The position numbers and the translations under genes are program-made. From positions 1 to 64,000 of the forward strand of contig NZ_JAANMS010000015.1 of assembly GCF_011250565.1 (NCBI RefSeq): a DNA stretch of 64,000 bases, in the 5' to 3' direction. Shown here one piece after another: positions 13,366 through 21,368 of this stretch. The notes below the pieces were generated by a model, which did not search any database, had not been told where the DNA came from, and saw only the letters and a list, made by a program, of their open reading frames with translations. The DNA is from Nocardioides sp. IC4_145. GTDB taxonomy: Bacteria > Actinomycetota > Actinomycetes > Propionibacteriales > Nocardioidaceae. How positions within the stretch are numbered: position 1 is the stretch's first letter; every line of letters starts with the position of its first letter.

Positions 13366-15641
13366 CCACGCCCAGCACTCCCGGCAGCACTGCCGGCAGC
13401 ACTCCTGCCAGCACGCCCGCCACCGCGACCGTGAAGCCGGTCGACCGCGACGAGCTCGACCTGCTGCTCGCGGGCGGGCACGGCGACCCGCACAGCGTGC
13501 TCGGCGCGCACCCGCACGAGGGCGGCGTCACCGTGCGCGTCCTCAAGCCGCTCGCGTCCAGCGTCACCGTCGTCGGTGCGTGGGGCGAGACCCGCCTCGA
13601 GCACGAGTACGAGGGTTTCTGGGCCGGCGTGCTGCCGGTCGCCGAGGTGCCCGCCTACCGCCTCCAGGTCGCGTACGGCGGCGAGCCGGTCGACCTCGAC
13701 GACCCGTACCGCTTCCTGCGGACCCTCGGCGAGGTCGACCTCCACCTCATCAACGAGGGTCGCCACGAGCAGCTGTGGACCGTGCTTGGCGCCCGGGTCC
13801 ACCACTACGCCGGTGAGATCAGCGGCACGTCGTTCGCGGTCTGGGCGCCGTCCGCCCGCGGCGTGCGGCTCAAGGGCTCGTTCAACTCCTGGGACGGCCG
13901 CGAGCACCCGATGCGCCAACTCGGCAGCTCGGGCGTCTGGGAGCTGTTCGTTCCCGGCCTCGGCACCGGCACGGCGTACAAGTACGCGATCCTCGGCCAG
14001 GACGGCGAGTGGCGCGACAAGGCCGACCCGCTGGCCGCCTGGGCCGAGCAGCCGCCGGCGACCTCCTCGTTGGTCCACGAGTCGACCCACGAGTGGGGCG
14101 ACGACGCCTGGATGGCCGAGCGGCCCTCGAAGCAGCCGGTCGCCGAGGCGATGTCGGTCTACGAGATGCACCTCGCGTCGTGGAAGAAGCACCCGGACGG
14201 CCGCTTCTGGTCGTGGGCCGAGCTGGCCGAGGAGCTGCCGGCGTACCTCGCCGACCTCGGCTTCACCCACGTCGAGCTGATGCCGGTCATGCAGCACCCG
14301 TTCGGCGGCTCGTGGGGCTACCACGTGACGTCGTACTTCGCGCCGGACTCCCGCTTCGGCGACCCCGACGGCTTCAAGCTGCTCGTCGACAAGCTGCACC
14401 AGGCCGGCATCGGCGTGATCCTGGACTGGGTGCCCGGCCACTTCGCGACCGACGAGTGGGCACTGGCTCGCTTCGACGGCACGCCGCTCTACGAGGACCC
14501 CAACCCCCAGCGCGGCTGGCACAAGGAGTGGGGCTCCCACATCTTCAACTTCGGCCGCCACGAGGTGCGCAACTTTCTTTACGCCAACGCGGTCTACTGG
14601 CTCGAGGAGTTCCACGCCGACGGCCTGCGCGTCGACGGCGTCGCCTCGATGCTCTACCTCGACTACTCGCGCGAGGAGGGCGAGTGGACGCCGAACAAGC
14701 ACGGCGGCCGCGAGAACCTCGAGGCGGTGCAGTTCCTCCAGGAGATGAACGCGACCGTCTACAAGCGCGTCCCCGGCATCGTGACCATCGCCGAGGAGTC
14801 CACGTCCTGGCCCGGCGTCACCCGGCCGACCTCCGCCGACGGCCTCGGCTTCGGCTTCAAGTGGAACATGGGCTGGATGCACGACTCGCTGGGGTACGTC
14901 GCCCACGAGCCGGTCCACCGCGCCTACCACCACGGCGAGATGACGTTCTCCCTCGTCTACGCGTGGTCGGAGAACTACGTGCTGCCGATCAGCCACGACG
15001 AGGTCGTGCACGGCAAGGGCTCGCTGCTGCGCAAGATGCCCGGCGACCGCTGGCAGCAGCTGGCGAACCTGCGCGCCTACCTCGGCTTCATGTGGGCCCA
15101 CCCGGGCAAGCAGCTGCTGTTCATGGGCGCCGAGCTCGGCCAGGAGTCGGAGTGGGCGGAGTCCCGCGAGCTCGACTGGTGGCTGCTCGACCACCCCGAG
15201 CACCGCGGCGTGCACTCGCTGGTGCGCGACCTCAACCGGGTCTACACCGGCTCCCCCGCGCTGTGGGCGGCCGACCACGACCCGGCGGGCTTCCAGTGGA
15301 TCGACGCCAACGACGCCGGCCGCAACACCTTCTCCTTCGTGCGTCGGGTGCCCGCCGCACCCGAGGTCGCCGGCGGCGCGGCCGGCTCGGTGACCGACGT
15401 GCCGGAGCTGGTGTGCGTGGCGAACTTCTCCGCCGTGCCGCACGACGGCTACCGGCTCGCGCTGCCCGCCGAGGGGGTGTGGGAGGAGGTGCTCAACACC
15501 GACGCCGAGACCTACACCGGCTCCGGCGTCGGCAACCTCGGCGCGATCACCGCGGTGGCCGGCGAGCACCAGGGGCTGCCGGCGCACGCCGACATCGTGG
15601 TGCCGCCGCTCGCCACGGTCTGGTTCCGCCGGAAGGCGTGA
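13362..15641 (+). CDS. glgB: 1,4-alpha-glucan branching enzyme
   Basis: 759 residues; ATG at 13362 overlaps the mak stop by 4 nt. It introduces alpha-1,6 branches into the glucan made by GlgE. Order: a Ser/Thr/Pro tail (residues 2-25, built from STPGS-like repeats), an N-terminal beta-sandwich (DPHSVLGAHPHEGGVTVRV), a CBM48 module (GTSFAVWAPSARGVRLKG), the GH13 catalytic domain and a C-terminal beta domain. Catalytic residues are D425 in LRVDGVASMLYLDY, E478 in TIAEEST and D546 in ISHDEVVHGKGS. The long two-module N-terminus is the common bacterial GlgB form. Last gene of the operon. Confidence 0.96.
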   Translation: MTTPSTPGSTAGSTPASTPATATVKPVDRDELDLLLAGGHGDPHSVLGAHPHEGGVTVRVLKPLASSVTVVGAWGETRLEHEYEGFWAGVLPVAEVPAYRLQVAYGGEPVDLDDPYRFLRTLGEVDLHLINEGRHEQLWTVLGARVHHYAGEISGTSFAVWAPSARGVRLKGSFNSWDGREHPMRQLGSSGVWELFVPGLGTGTAYKYAILGQDGEWRDKADPLAAWAEQPPATSSLVHESTHEWGDDAWMAERPSKQPVAEAMSVYEMHLASWKKHPDGRFWSWAELAEELPAYLADLGFTHVELMPVMQHPFGGSWGYHVTSYFAPDSRFGDPDGFKLLVDKLHQAGIGVILDWVPGHFATDEWALARFDGTPLYEDPNPQRGWHKEWGSHIFNFGRHEVRNFLYANAVYWLEEFHADGLRVDGVASMLYLDYSREEGEWTPNKHGGRENLEAVQFLQEMNATVYKRVPGIVTIAEESTSWPGVTRPTSADGLGFGFKWNMGWMHDSLGYVAHEPVHRAYHHGEMTFSLVYAWSENYVLPISHDEVVHGKGSLLRKMPGDRWQQLANLRAYLGFMWAHPGKQLLFMGAELGQESEWAESRELDWWLLDHPEHRGVHSLVRDLNRVYTGSPALWAADHDPAGFQWIDANDAGRNTFSFVRRVPAAPEVAGGAAGSVTDVPELVCVANFSAVPHDGYRLALPAEGVWEEVLNTDAETYTGSGVGNLGAITAVAGEHQGLPAHADIVVPPLATVWFRRKA

Positions 15642-15699
15642 CCGCCCGGCGACCCGGCCGGGGCGCGGTCGCCGGTGGCCCCGGGCTCGAGCCGGTCGG

Positions 15700-17334
15700 T
15701 CACCGGCGGCCCCCTAGGGTGATCCCGTGACCGACCAGCCACCCAGCGTGACGACCGTCGCCGAGGGCGTCGCGCGGATCTCCTGGTCCGCCGGCGAGCC
15801 CGTCGACGTCGTGCGCCGCGAGGTGGCCGAGGCCCTCACCGCCCACGCTCGCGTCGAGGCGCTGGTCGACCCCGCCGACGAGGTCGGCCAACGCACCGCC
15901 ACCTGGTCCGGGATGCGCCGCGAGGGGATCATGCGCGGCGTGACCGTCGACGGCGCACCGGTCGACCGGATCGTCTACGCCCGGCTCGCCACCGACGTGC
16001 CCACCTCCGAGCCGGAGGGGTTCCGCGCGCTGCTGAACTCCTTCCTCCCCCGCAAGCGGGCGATCGGCCAGCTGCTGCTGCGCGACCGCGACGACCGCGT
16101 GCTGCTGTGCCAGCTCACCTACAAGCAGGACTGGGACCTCCCCGGCGGCGTCGTCGAGGTCAACGAGTCGCCGCGCGTGGCCGTCGGCCGCGAGGTCGAG
16201 GAGGAGCTCGGGCTCAGCATCGAGCCCGGCCGCCTGCTGCTGACCGACTGGCTCCCGCCGTGGTCGGGCTGGGACGACGCGCTGTGCCTGGTCTTCGACG
16301 GCGGCGTCCACGACGCCTCGATCACCGACCGGATCGTCAAGCAGGCCCGCGAGATCCGCTCCGCGGAGTTCCACACCCTCGACGAGGCCGACCGGCTCTG
16401 CGCCGACTTCACCGCCCGTCGGCTCCGCGCCGCCGTCGCCAACCTCGCCGGCGCGCCGGCGTACACCGAGTCCGGCCGCTGCTGACGGGCGCCGCAGGGC
16501 GACCAGCACGCCGGCCACGAGCAGCGCGCCCCCGGCCGCCTCGCCGGGGCTCGGCACCTGGTCCAGCAGCAGCCACGCCGACGCGGTGGCGACGACCGGC
16601 GCGAGCAGCACCCACGGCACGACGGCGGCCGAGGGGTTGCGGCCGAGCAGCCCGTTGAACAGGCCGTAGCCGACCAGCGAGGCGAGCCCGGCGGTGTAGA
16701 GGCTCGAGACAGCCGCCTCCCACCCGAACGCCGCGAGCCCGTCCGCCACGGCGGCGGGGCCGTCGACCAGCAGCGAGAGAGCGAGCAGCGGCACCGGGAC
16801 CACGACCGCCGACCAGACGGTCAGGGCGAGGCCGCCCGGCGCGCCCGAGGCGCGCGAGACGACGTTGCCGATGCCCCAGGACAGGGCGCCGAGCAGGCAC
16901 AGCGCGAGCGCGACGAGGGGTACGTCGCCGCCGCGGCCGACCGCGACGACGACCAGCCCGAGCGTGCCGACCAGCACCCCGGCGACCTGTGCCGTCGTGG
17001 GCCGCTCCCGCAGGACCCCGGCCGCGATGACGATCGTGAACACGACCTGCGCCTGGAGCACGAGCGCGGCGAGCCCGGGCGGCAGACCGGCGGCCATCGC
17101 GACGTACAGGAAGCCGAACTGGCCCAGCGACATGGTCGCCCCCACCGCGGCCAGCGTGCGCCACGGCACCGCGGGGCGGCGCACGAGCAGGATCGCCGGC
17201 ACCAGCACGAGCACGAAGCGCACGGCGCAGAACAGCAGCGGCGGCACCTCGCCCATGCCCCAGTCGATGACGACGAAGTTGAAGCCCCAGATCGCAGCCA
17301 CGAGGGCGGCGAGCAGCGAGTCGCGGCGGTTCAC
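15700..17334 (-). CDS. EamA/DMT-family transporter with an open antisense tail
   Basis: The first 283 codons (down to about 16486) encode a typical ten-helix drug/metabolite transporter: LLAALVAAIWGFNFVVIDWG is the first helix of EamA repeat 1, and LCLLGALSWGIGNVVSRASG begins repeat 2. The repeat ends with AAGGALLVAGVLVALRRP, where these proteins normally stop. No stop codon is met there; the frame runs on for about 261 codons, antisense to the entire Nudix gene, to 15700. That tail (Glu/Arg/Gly/Val-rich, no recognisable domain) looks like shadow sequence. Either the stop was lost or a base error moved the frame. The GTG at 17334 is the start; the LysR gene is divergent 72 bp away. Confidence 0.65.
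   Translation of the reverse strand: MNRRDSLLAALVAAIWGFNFVVIDWGMGEVPPLLFCAVRFVLVLVPAILLVRRPAVPWRTLAAVGATMSLGQFGFLYVAMAAGLPPGLAALVLQAQVVFTIVIAAGVLRERPTTAQVAGVLVGTLGLVVVAVGRGGDVPLVALALCLLGALSWGIGNVVSRASGAPGGLALTVWSAVVVPVPLLALSLLVDGPAAVADGLAAFGWEAAVSSLYTAGLASLVGYGLFNGLLGRNPSAAVVPWVLLAPVVATASAWLLLDQVPSPGEAAGGALLVAGVLVALRRPSAAAGLGVRRRAGEVGDGGAEPTGGEVGAEPVGLVEGVELRGADLAGLLDDPVGDRGVVDAAVEDQAQRVVPARPRREPVGQQQAAGLDAEPELLLDLAADGHARRLVDLDDAAGEVPVLLVGELAQQHAVVAVAQQQLADRPLAGEEGVQQRAEPLRLGGGHVGGEPGVDDPVDRCAVDGHAAHDPLAAHPGPGGGALADLVGGVDQRLDASVGGEGLGHLAAHDVDGLAGGPGDPRDALGDGRHAGWLVGHGITLGGRR
15715..15720 (+). promoter_or_regulatory. Leaderless -10 box of the Nudix gene
   Basis: TAGGGT, 6 nt before the GTG at 15727, with no ribosome site between. 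Confidence 0.5.
15727..16485 (+). CDS. Nudix hydrolase with acetyltransferase-like N-terminus
   Basis: 252 residues. A full Nudix box is present: GGVVEVNESPRVAV followed by GREVEEELGL fits GX5EX7REUXEEXGU, in a domain from about residue 105 to 215. Nudix enzymes split nucleoside diphosphates linked to another group; the substrate cannot be read. Residues 55-90 (TATWSGMRREGIMRGVTVDG, then RIVYARLATD) resemble the C-terminal end of RimJ-type GNAT acetyltransferases, while the acetyl-CoA-binding part is missing. The frame of the opposite-strand transporter covers the whole gene. The start is the GTG at 15727 with a leaderless box. Confidence 0.85.
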   Translation: MTDQPPSVTTVAEGVARISWSAGEPVDVVRREVAEALTAHARVEALVDPADEVGQRTATWSGMRREGIMRGVTVDGAPVDRIVYARLATDVPTSEPEGFRALLNSFLPRKRAIGQLLLRDRDDRVLLCQLTYKQDWDLPGGVVEVNESPRVAVGREVEEELGLSIEPGRLLLTDWLPPWSGWDDALCLVFDGGVHDASITDRIVKQAREIRSAEFHTLDEADRLCADFTARRLRAAVANLAGAPAYTESGRC

Positions 17335-17394
17335 GTGCCCAGCGTGGCGGTGCCGATCGTGAAGCACCAGCGTCGATTGGTGCACGTATCCATG

Positions 17395-17400
17395 TACCGT
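17395..17400 (+). promoter_or_regulatory. Leaderless -10 box of the LysR gene
   Basis: TACCGT, 6 nt before the ATG at 17407. Just upstream, GGTGCA-N8-TGTACC (17382-17401, 11 of 12 arm bases paired) is a plausible LysR-type site covering this box and the 72-bp gap to the divergent EamA gene. Confidence 0.45.
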
Positions 17401-17406
17401 CGCTTC

Positions 17407-18294
17407 ATGATCGACCTGACCGCCTTGACGTCCCTGCGCGCGGTCGCGGCCCACGGCTCGGTCGTCGCCGCGGCCGAGGCGCTCGGCTTCACCCCGAGCG
17501 CCGTCTCCCAGCAGGTGAAGCGGCTCGAGCGGCAGACGGGGGTGCCGCTGCTCGAGCGCGTCGGTCGCGGCGTGGTGCTGTCCCGCCACGGCCGCCACCT
17601 CGTCGACGGCGGCGGCCGCCTGCTCGCCGGTCTCGAGCAGCTCGAGGCCGAGCTGCACCGCGAGGCCGGCGCGGTCGCCGGGCGGCTGCGGATGACGGCG
17701 TTCTCCACCGCCGTCCGCGGCCTGGTCGCGCCGCGGTTGCGGCTGCTCATCGACGCCCACCCGGACCTCGTGGTCACGCTCCACGAGTGCGAGCCGTGGG
17801 ACTCGATCGACCTGGTCGCCTCGGGCCAGGCCGACATCGGCGTGGTGCACCGGTGGGGCGACGTACCGCTGGCGGTGCCGGACCACCTGGCGTCCACCTC
17901 GGTCGCGCAGGACGTCGCCGACGTCGTCGTGCACCGCGACCACCCCCTGGCCCGCGGCGAGGTCGTGACGCCGCGCGACCTGCTCGACGAGGAGTGGGTC
18001 GCGACGCCGGAGGGCACGATCTGCCGCCAGTGGCTGCACCGGATGTACGACGGCACCGGCCGGCTGCCGCGGATCGCCCACCAGTCGATGGAGTTCGACT
18101 CCCACCTCGCGCTGGCCCGCGCCCGGCTGGGTATCGCGCTCGTGCCCCGGCTCGGGCGGCAGCCGCTCGGTCCCGACCTCGTCGCCGTTCCCGTCACCGA
18201 CCCGGTGCCCACCCGCGACGTCGTCGCGCTGCACCGCCGCAGTATGACCGACTCCCCCGCCGTCACGGCCGTCCTCGCCGCGCTCGGCGACTGA
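17407..18294 (+). CDS. LysR-family transcriptional regulator
   Basis: 295 residues. The N-terminal winged helix (LTALTSLRAVAAHGSVVAAA, then ALGFTPSAVSQQVKRLE) is a clear LysR DNA-binding domain; the rest (about 90-290) is a periplasmic-binding-protein-like effector domain starting at RLRMTAFSTAVRGLVAPRL. LysR regulators often control the divergent neighbour, here the EamA exporter at 15700-17334, and themselves. The effector is unknown. The start at 17407 gives the standard length; the frame is open to 17335 but those codons would overlap the divergent promoter. Confidence 0.92.
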   Translation: MIDLTALTSLRAVAAHGSVVAAAEALGFTPSAVSQQVKRLERQTGVPLLERVGRGVVLSRHGRHLVDGGGRLLAGLEQLEAELHREAGAVAGRLRMTAFSTAVRGLVAPRLRLLIDAHPDLVVTLHECEPWDSIDLVASGQADIGVVHRWGDVPLAVPDHLASTSVAQDVADVVVHRDHPLARGEVVTPRDLLDEEWVATPEGTICRQWLHRMYDGTGRLPRIAHQSMEFDSHLALARARLGIALVPRLGRQPLGPDLVAVPVTDPVPTRDVVALHRRSMTDSPAVTAVLAALGD

Positions 18295-18330
18295 GTCGGG
18301 CGGGTCAGGTGTCGCGAGGCCCGCGGCCGG

Positions 18331-19302
18331 TCAGAACAGCGCGGAGGCGAGCGCCTGACGGCCCCTGATGACCCGGGGGTCGTCGTTGCCGACGGCGGCG
18401 AAGAGGCCGAGGAGGTGCTCGCGGGCGGCGTTCCGCTCGTCGCCGGAGGTACGGCGGACCAGCTCGACGAGGCGGGCGAAGGCGTCCTCGACGTGGCCGC
18501 CGAGCAGGTCGAGGTCGGCGACCATCGTCTGGGCCTCGACGTCGTCGGGGTTGGCGGCGCCGGCGGCTCGCGCCTCGTTGAGGTCGACGCCCTGGGTCCG
18601 CTGCAGCACCTTCGCCATGGCGAGCCCGGCGGCGGCCTCGGCGTCGGCGGGGTTGGCGTCGACGAGCTTCTGGTACTCCGCGACCGCGCGGTCGATGTCA
18701 CCCTCGCCGAGCGCGTCCTGGGCGGCGGCGTACCGCGGGTCGACCTGCGGCTCGTCGTCCTCACCGGCCGGCGCGGTGGCCTGCAGCGGCTGGTGCCGCC
18801 CGGTCATCCCCTGCGCGGTCAGCTGCTGCATGACCTGGTTGAGCGCGGTGCGCAGCTCGTCGATGGGAAGCGCGTCCTGCAGCAGCGGCGCGGGCCGGCC
18901 GTCGAGCACGGCCACGACGAGCGGGATCGACGGGATCTGCATCGCCTGCGCGATCTGCGGGGCGGCGTCGATGTCGACGAGGCCGGCGAGGAAGCGGCCC
19001 TCGTACTCCCCTGACACGGTCGCCAGGTCGTCGGCCAGCTGGCCGCTCTCCGGCATCCGGGTGCGGCTGTAGAACACCAGCAGCACCGGCGCGGTCATCG
19101 AGGCCTCGATGACGGTCTGGAAGTTCTGCTCCGTCACGTCCACGGCGTACGACGACCCGCCGGCCGCGCCCGCTCCGGCGGGCGCGGGGGCACCGCCGGG
19201 GCCGGCCGCCCCCGGGCGGGCCGGCGGCGGGGCGGACGGGGCGGGTCGCTTCAACGCCGAGAGGTCGATGGCACCGGGGCGCGAGAACGGCTGCTGCGTC
19301 AT
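18331..19302 (-). CDS. Thioredoxin-fold/TPR protein (YbbN/CnoX-like)
   Basis: 323 residues. A Pro/Ala/Gly-rich N-terminal tail (about 10-50) is followed by a thioredoxin fold (VTEQNFQTVIEAS, then APVLLVFYSRT) and a C-terminal TPR-like helical region (YAAAQDALGEGDIDRAVAEY to the end). The place where thioredoxins carry WCGPC reads YSRTRMPES, with no cysteine, so it cannot be a disulfide reductase. This matches the YbbN/CnoX family, whose members act as holdases or co-chaperones. A TAGAAT box stands 7 nt before the ATG. Confidence 0.85.
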   Translation of the reverse strand: MTQQPFSRPGAIDLSALKRPAPSAPPPARPGAAGPGGAPAPAGAGAAGGSSYAVDVTEQNFQTVIEASMTAPVLLVFYSRTRMPESGQLADDLATVSGEYEGRFLAGLVDIDAAPQIAQAMQIPSIPLVVAVLDGRPAPLLQDALPIDELRTALNQVMQQLTAQGMTGRHQPLQATAPAGEDDEPQVDPRYAAAQDALGEGDIDRAVAEYQKLVDANPADAEAAAGLAMAKVLQRTQGVDLNEARAAGAANPDDVEAQTMVADLDLLGGHVEDAFARLVELVRRTSGDERNAAREHLLGLFAAVGNDDPRVIRGRQALASALF

Positions 19303-19309
19303 GGCCGCG

Positions 19310-19315
19310 ATTCTA
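19310..19315 (-). promoter_or_regulatory. Leaderless -10 box of the thioredoxin-fold gene
   Basis: TAGAAT on the minus strand, 7 nt before the ATG at 19302, and close to the TATAAT consensus. The upstream gene ends at 19313, so this promoter overlaps its last codons. Confidence 0.55.
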
Positions 19316-20530
19316 GAGAGGAGCCGCCAGCCCCAGCTCGACCGCCTCCTCGCGGAGCTCCTCGCGCACGCTCGGGTGCGCGGCGTGCTCGATCAGCCGC
19401 CGCGCCTGCTCGCGCTGGTCGTGCCCGAGCACCTCGGCGACGCCCTGCTCGGTGACCACCGCGCTCATCTGGAACGAGGTCACCGGCTCGTCGACGAGCG
19501 GCACGATCGTCGAGACGTCGGCCTTCGGGTGCCACGACCGCAGCGCGATCACCGCCTGCCCGCCGGGGCTGTGCAGCGCGCCGACGATGAAGTCGGTCTG
19601 CCCGCCGAACCCGGAGTGGATCCGCGCCTTGATCCGCGACGCGTTGGCCTGGCCGAAGAGGTCGACCTGGAGCGCGGTGTTGACGCTGGTCATCGCCGGG
19701 TTGCGGGCGATCACACCGGGGTCGTTGGTGGTCTCGGTGCGGGCCATGACGACCCGCTCGTTGCCGTCGACCCAGTCGATGAGCTCCTCGGAACCGAAGA
19801 GGAACGACGCGGTGATCGGCACGCTCGTGTCCAGCGCGCCGGCCCGCTCGAGCGCGAGGACGGAGTCGGAGAACATCTCGGTCCAGATCCGCAGCCCGCG
19901 CCGGCCGGCCAGGCCGCGCATGGTCGCGTCCGGCACCGCTCCGATGCCGGCCTGCAGGGTGGCGCCGTCGCCGACCCGGTCGGCGACCAGGGCACCGATC
20001 CGCGCGGAGTCCTCGTCGATGGGCAGCACCGGCGCGTGCGCGAGCGGCTCGTCGGCCTCCACCATGACGTCGACGACCGACACGTCGAGCTCGGCGTCGC
20101 CGGAGGTCCACGGCAGGTGGCGGTTGACCTGCGCGACGACCAGGCCGCCGCGGGCACGTGCCGACTCGATCGCCGCCGGCAGGACGTTCACCTCGGTGCC
20201 GAGCGACACCGTGCCCCCGCGCGGCGGCGTCGTGTGCAGCACGACCGCGTCGACGGGCATGACGCCGGCGAACAGGGTCGGCACGAGCGAGAGCCGCGAG
20301 GGCACGTAGGACAGCCGGGGGCTGCGCCGCTGCCCGGGTCCCACGAACGACGTCTCGAGGGTGACGCCGTCGCGGTCGGGCAGGCCCGGCTGCCCGTTGA
20401 GCGTCCACAGGCGGTACGACGGCAGCACGGCGTCGAGCAGGCGCAGCGTGTGCCACGGGGTGGCGTGGTTGCCGCTGACGACCACGCGAGGGTTCTCGGG
20501 CAGGCGGCGGAGGGCGGTGGTGAGGTCCAC
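19313..20530 (-). CDS. Acetyl-CoA hydrolase/transferase family protein
   Basis: 405 residues, class I CoA-transferase fold in two halves. LQAGIGAVPDATMRGL and IWTEMFSDSVLAL (catalytic Glu about E218) and the C-terminal HSGFGGQTDFIVGALHSPGG, then KADVSTIVPLVDEPVTS are signatures of the acetyl-CoA hydrolase/4-hydroxybutyrate CoA-transferase family. It moves CoA between small carboxylic acids or hydrolyses acetyl-CoA; substrate cannot be fixed. The start is the GTG at 20530. Minus-strand neighbours are close (24 nt downstream of the PH-domain gene), so a shared transcript is possible. Confidence 0.88.
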   Translation of the reverse strand: MDLTTALRRLPENPRVVVSGNHATPWHTLRLLDAVLPSYRLWTLNGQPGLPDRDGVTLETSFVGPGQRRSPRLSYVPSRLSLVPTLFAGVMPVDAVVLHTTPPRGGTVSLGTEVNVLPAAIESARARGGLVVAQVNRHLPWTSGDAELDVSVVDVMVEADEPLAHAPVLPIDEDSARIGALVADRVGDGATLQAGIGAVPDATMRGLAGRRGLRIWTEMFSDSVLALERAGALDTSVPITASFLFGSEELIDWVDGNERVVMARTETTNDPGVIARNPAMTSVNTALQVDLFGQANASRIKARIHSGFGGQTDFIVGALHSPGGQAVIALRSWHPKADVSTIVPLVDEPVTSFQMSAVVTEQGVAEVLGHDQREQARRLIEHAAHPSVREELREEAVELGLAAPL

Positions 20531-20554
20531 GCCCCCATCCCAGCAGAGAGCCGG

Positions 20555-21076
20555 TCAGCCCACGCGCGGGCCGCGCAGCCCGGAGCGCTGGACCACCCGC
20601 TGGATGGCGAGGTCGCGCTGCACCGGCCGGCCGACGTACCGGATGTCGCGCAGGCCCTGCTCCTGCGCCGCCGACTCGAAGCAGAAGTGCCCGAAGCCGA
20701 AGATCCGCCCGTGCAGCGGCCGCACGACGGTGATGTCGAGGATGCGGTGCAGCGGCATCGTGGCCATCTTGGTCGTCAGCACCCCGTGCAGGCGGAAGAC
20801 GCGCATGTTGGTGATGACGAACCGGTCGCGGTGCTCGCGCAGCGCGCCCCAGCCGGCGTGCATCGCGAGCCCGATCGCCAGCACCAGCGCGAAGCCGGCC
20901 AGGTCGATGTGGATCACCGGCACCCAGGCCAGCACGGCCACGGCGAGCAGCCCCTCGAGGACCGGCACGGTGTAGGCCGCCCAGTGGTGCCGCACCTCGT
21001 CGACGATGACCTCGCCCTCCTCGCGCAGGAGGTGGCGGCCGATGTCGGGCCCGCCGAGCGGGCGCGGCTGCTGCAC
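20555..21076 (-). CDS. Bacterial PH-domain membrane protein
   Basis: 173 residues. Two adjacent hydrophobic segments (about residues 33-53 and 58-75) are followed by a bacterial PH-like (YdbS/bPH2) region: RDRFVITNMRVFRLHGVLTT, then MPLHRILDITVVRP and GFGHFCFESAAQEQGL. Function is unknown; related domains sit at the membrane and may bind lipids or proteins. It starts 4 nt after the stop of the 53-residue membrane protein gene, so the two are translationally close and probably function together. Confidence 0.85.
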   Translation of the reverse strand: MQQPRPLGGPDIGRHLLREEGEVIVDEVRHHWAAYTVPVLEGLLAVAVLAWVPVIHIDLAGFALVLAIGLAMHAGWGALREHRDRFVITNMRVFRLHGVLTTKMATMPLHRILDITVVRPLHGRIFGFGHFCFESAAQEQGLRDIRYVGRPVQRDLAIQRVVQRSGLRGPRVG

Positions 21077-21080
21077 CGGC

Positions 21081-21242
21081 TCAGAGCTCGCCGACGAAGT
21101 CGATCACCGCGTCGAAGAGGTTCCCGGTCCAGGCGACCAGCGTGCTGCCGACCGACCCGCCGGCGTCGGCGAGCCCGCTGGGGTCGGTGAACATCCAGAA
21201 GCCGAGGAACACCACGACCAGGACCAGGACCAGCTTCTGCAT
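21081..21242 (-). CDS. 53-residue membrane microprotein
   Basis: The minus strand from the ATG at 21242 to TGA at 21081 encodes a small protein: MQKLVLVLVLVVVFLGFWMF is one membrane helix, followed by TDPSGLADAGGSVG and a C-terminal amphipathic stretch LVAWTGNLFDAVIDFVGEL. GAGGTGG lies about 4 nt before the ATG as a ribosome site. Its stop is 4 nt from the start of the PH-domain gene. Codon third positions are nearly all G or C like neighbouring genes, which supports real coding. Function unknown. Confidence 0.72.
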   Translation of the reverse strand: MQKLVLVLVVVFLGFWMFTDPSGLADAGGSVGSTLVAWTGNLFDAVIDFVGEL

Positions 21243-21337
21243 CTACCCACCTCGGACGACCGGGATCAGGACACGGCTCGACGGGGATCATCCCGGAGCC
21301 ACGGCTTCCCCGAGGGGAGGCGCGCCGGTCCAGACCT

Positions 21338-21364
21338 GCCCGGCCGATGCGTCCGCGGCCGGGC
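21338..21364 (-). terminator. Stem-loop downstream of meaB
   Basis: GCCCGGCCG (21338-21346) and CGGCCGGGC (21356-21364) form a perfect 9-bp stem with a 9-nt loop, 4 nt after the meaB stop. No T-run. Confidence 0.55.
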
Positions 21365-21368
21365 GGCC

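Noticed and set aside
13293..15587. Long minus-strand frame
   Set aside because: Antisense to glgB; no recognisable domain.
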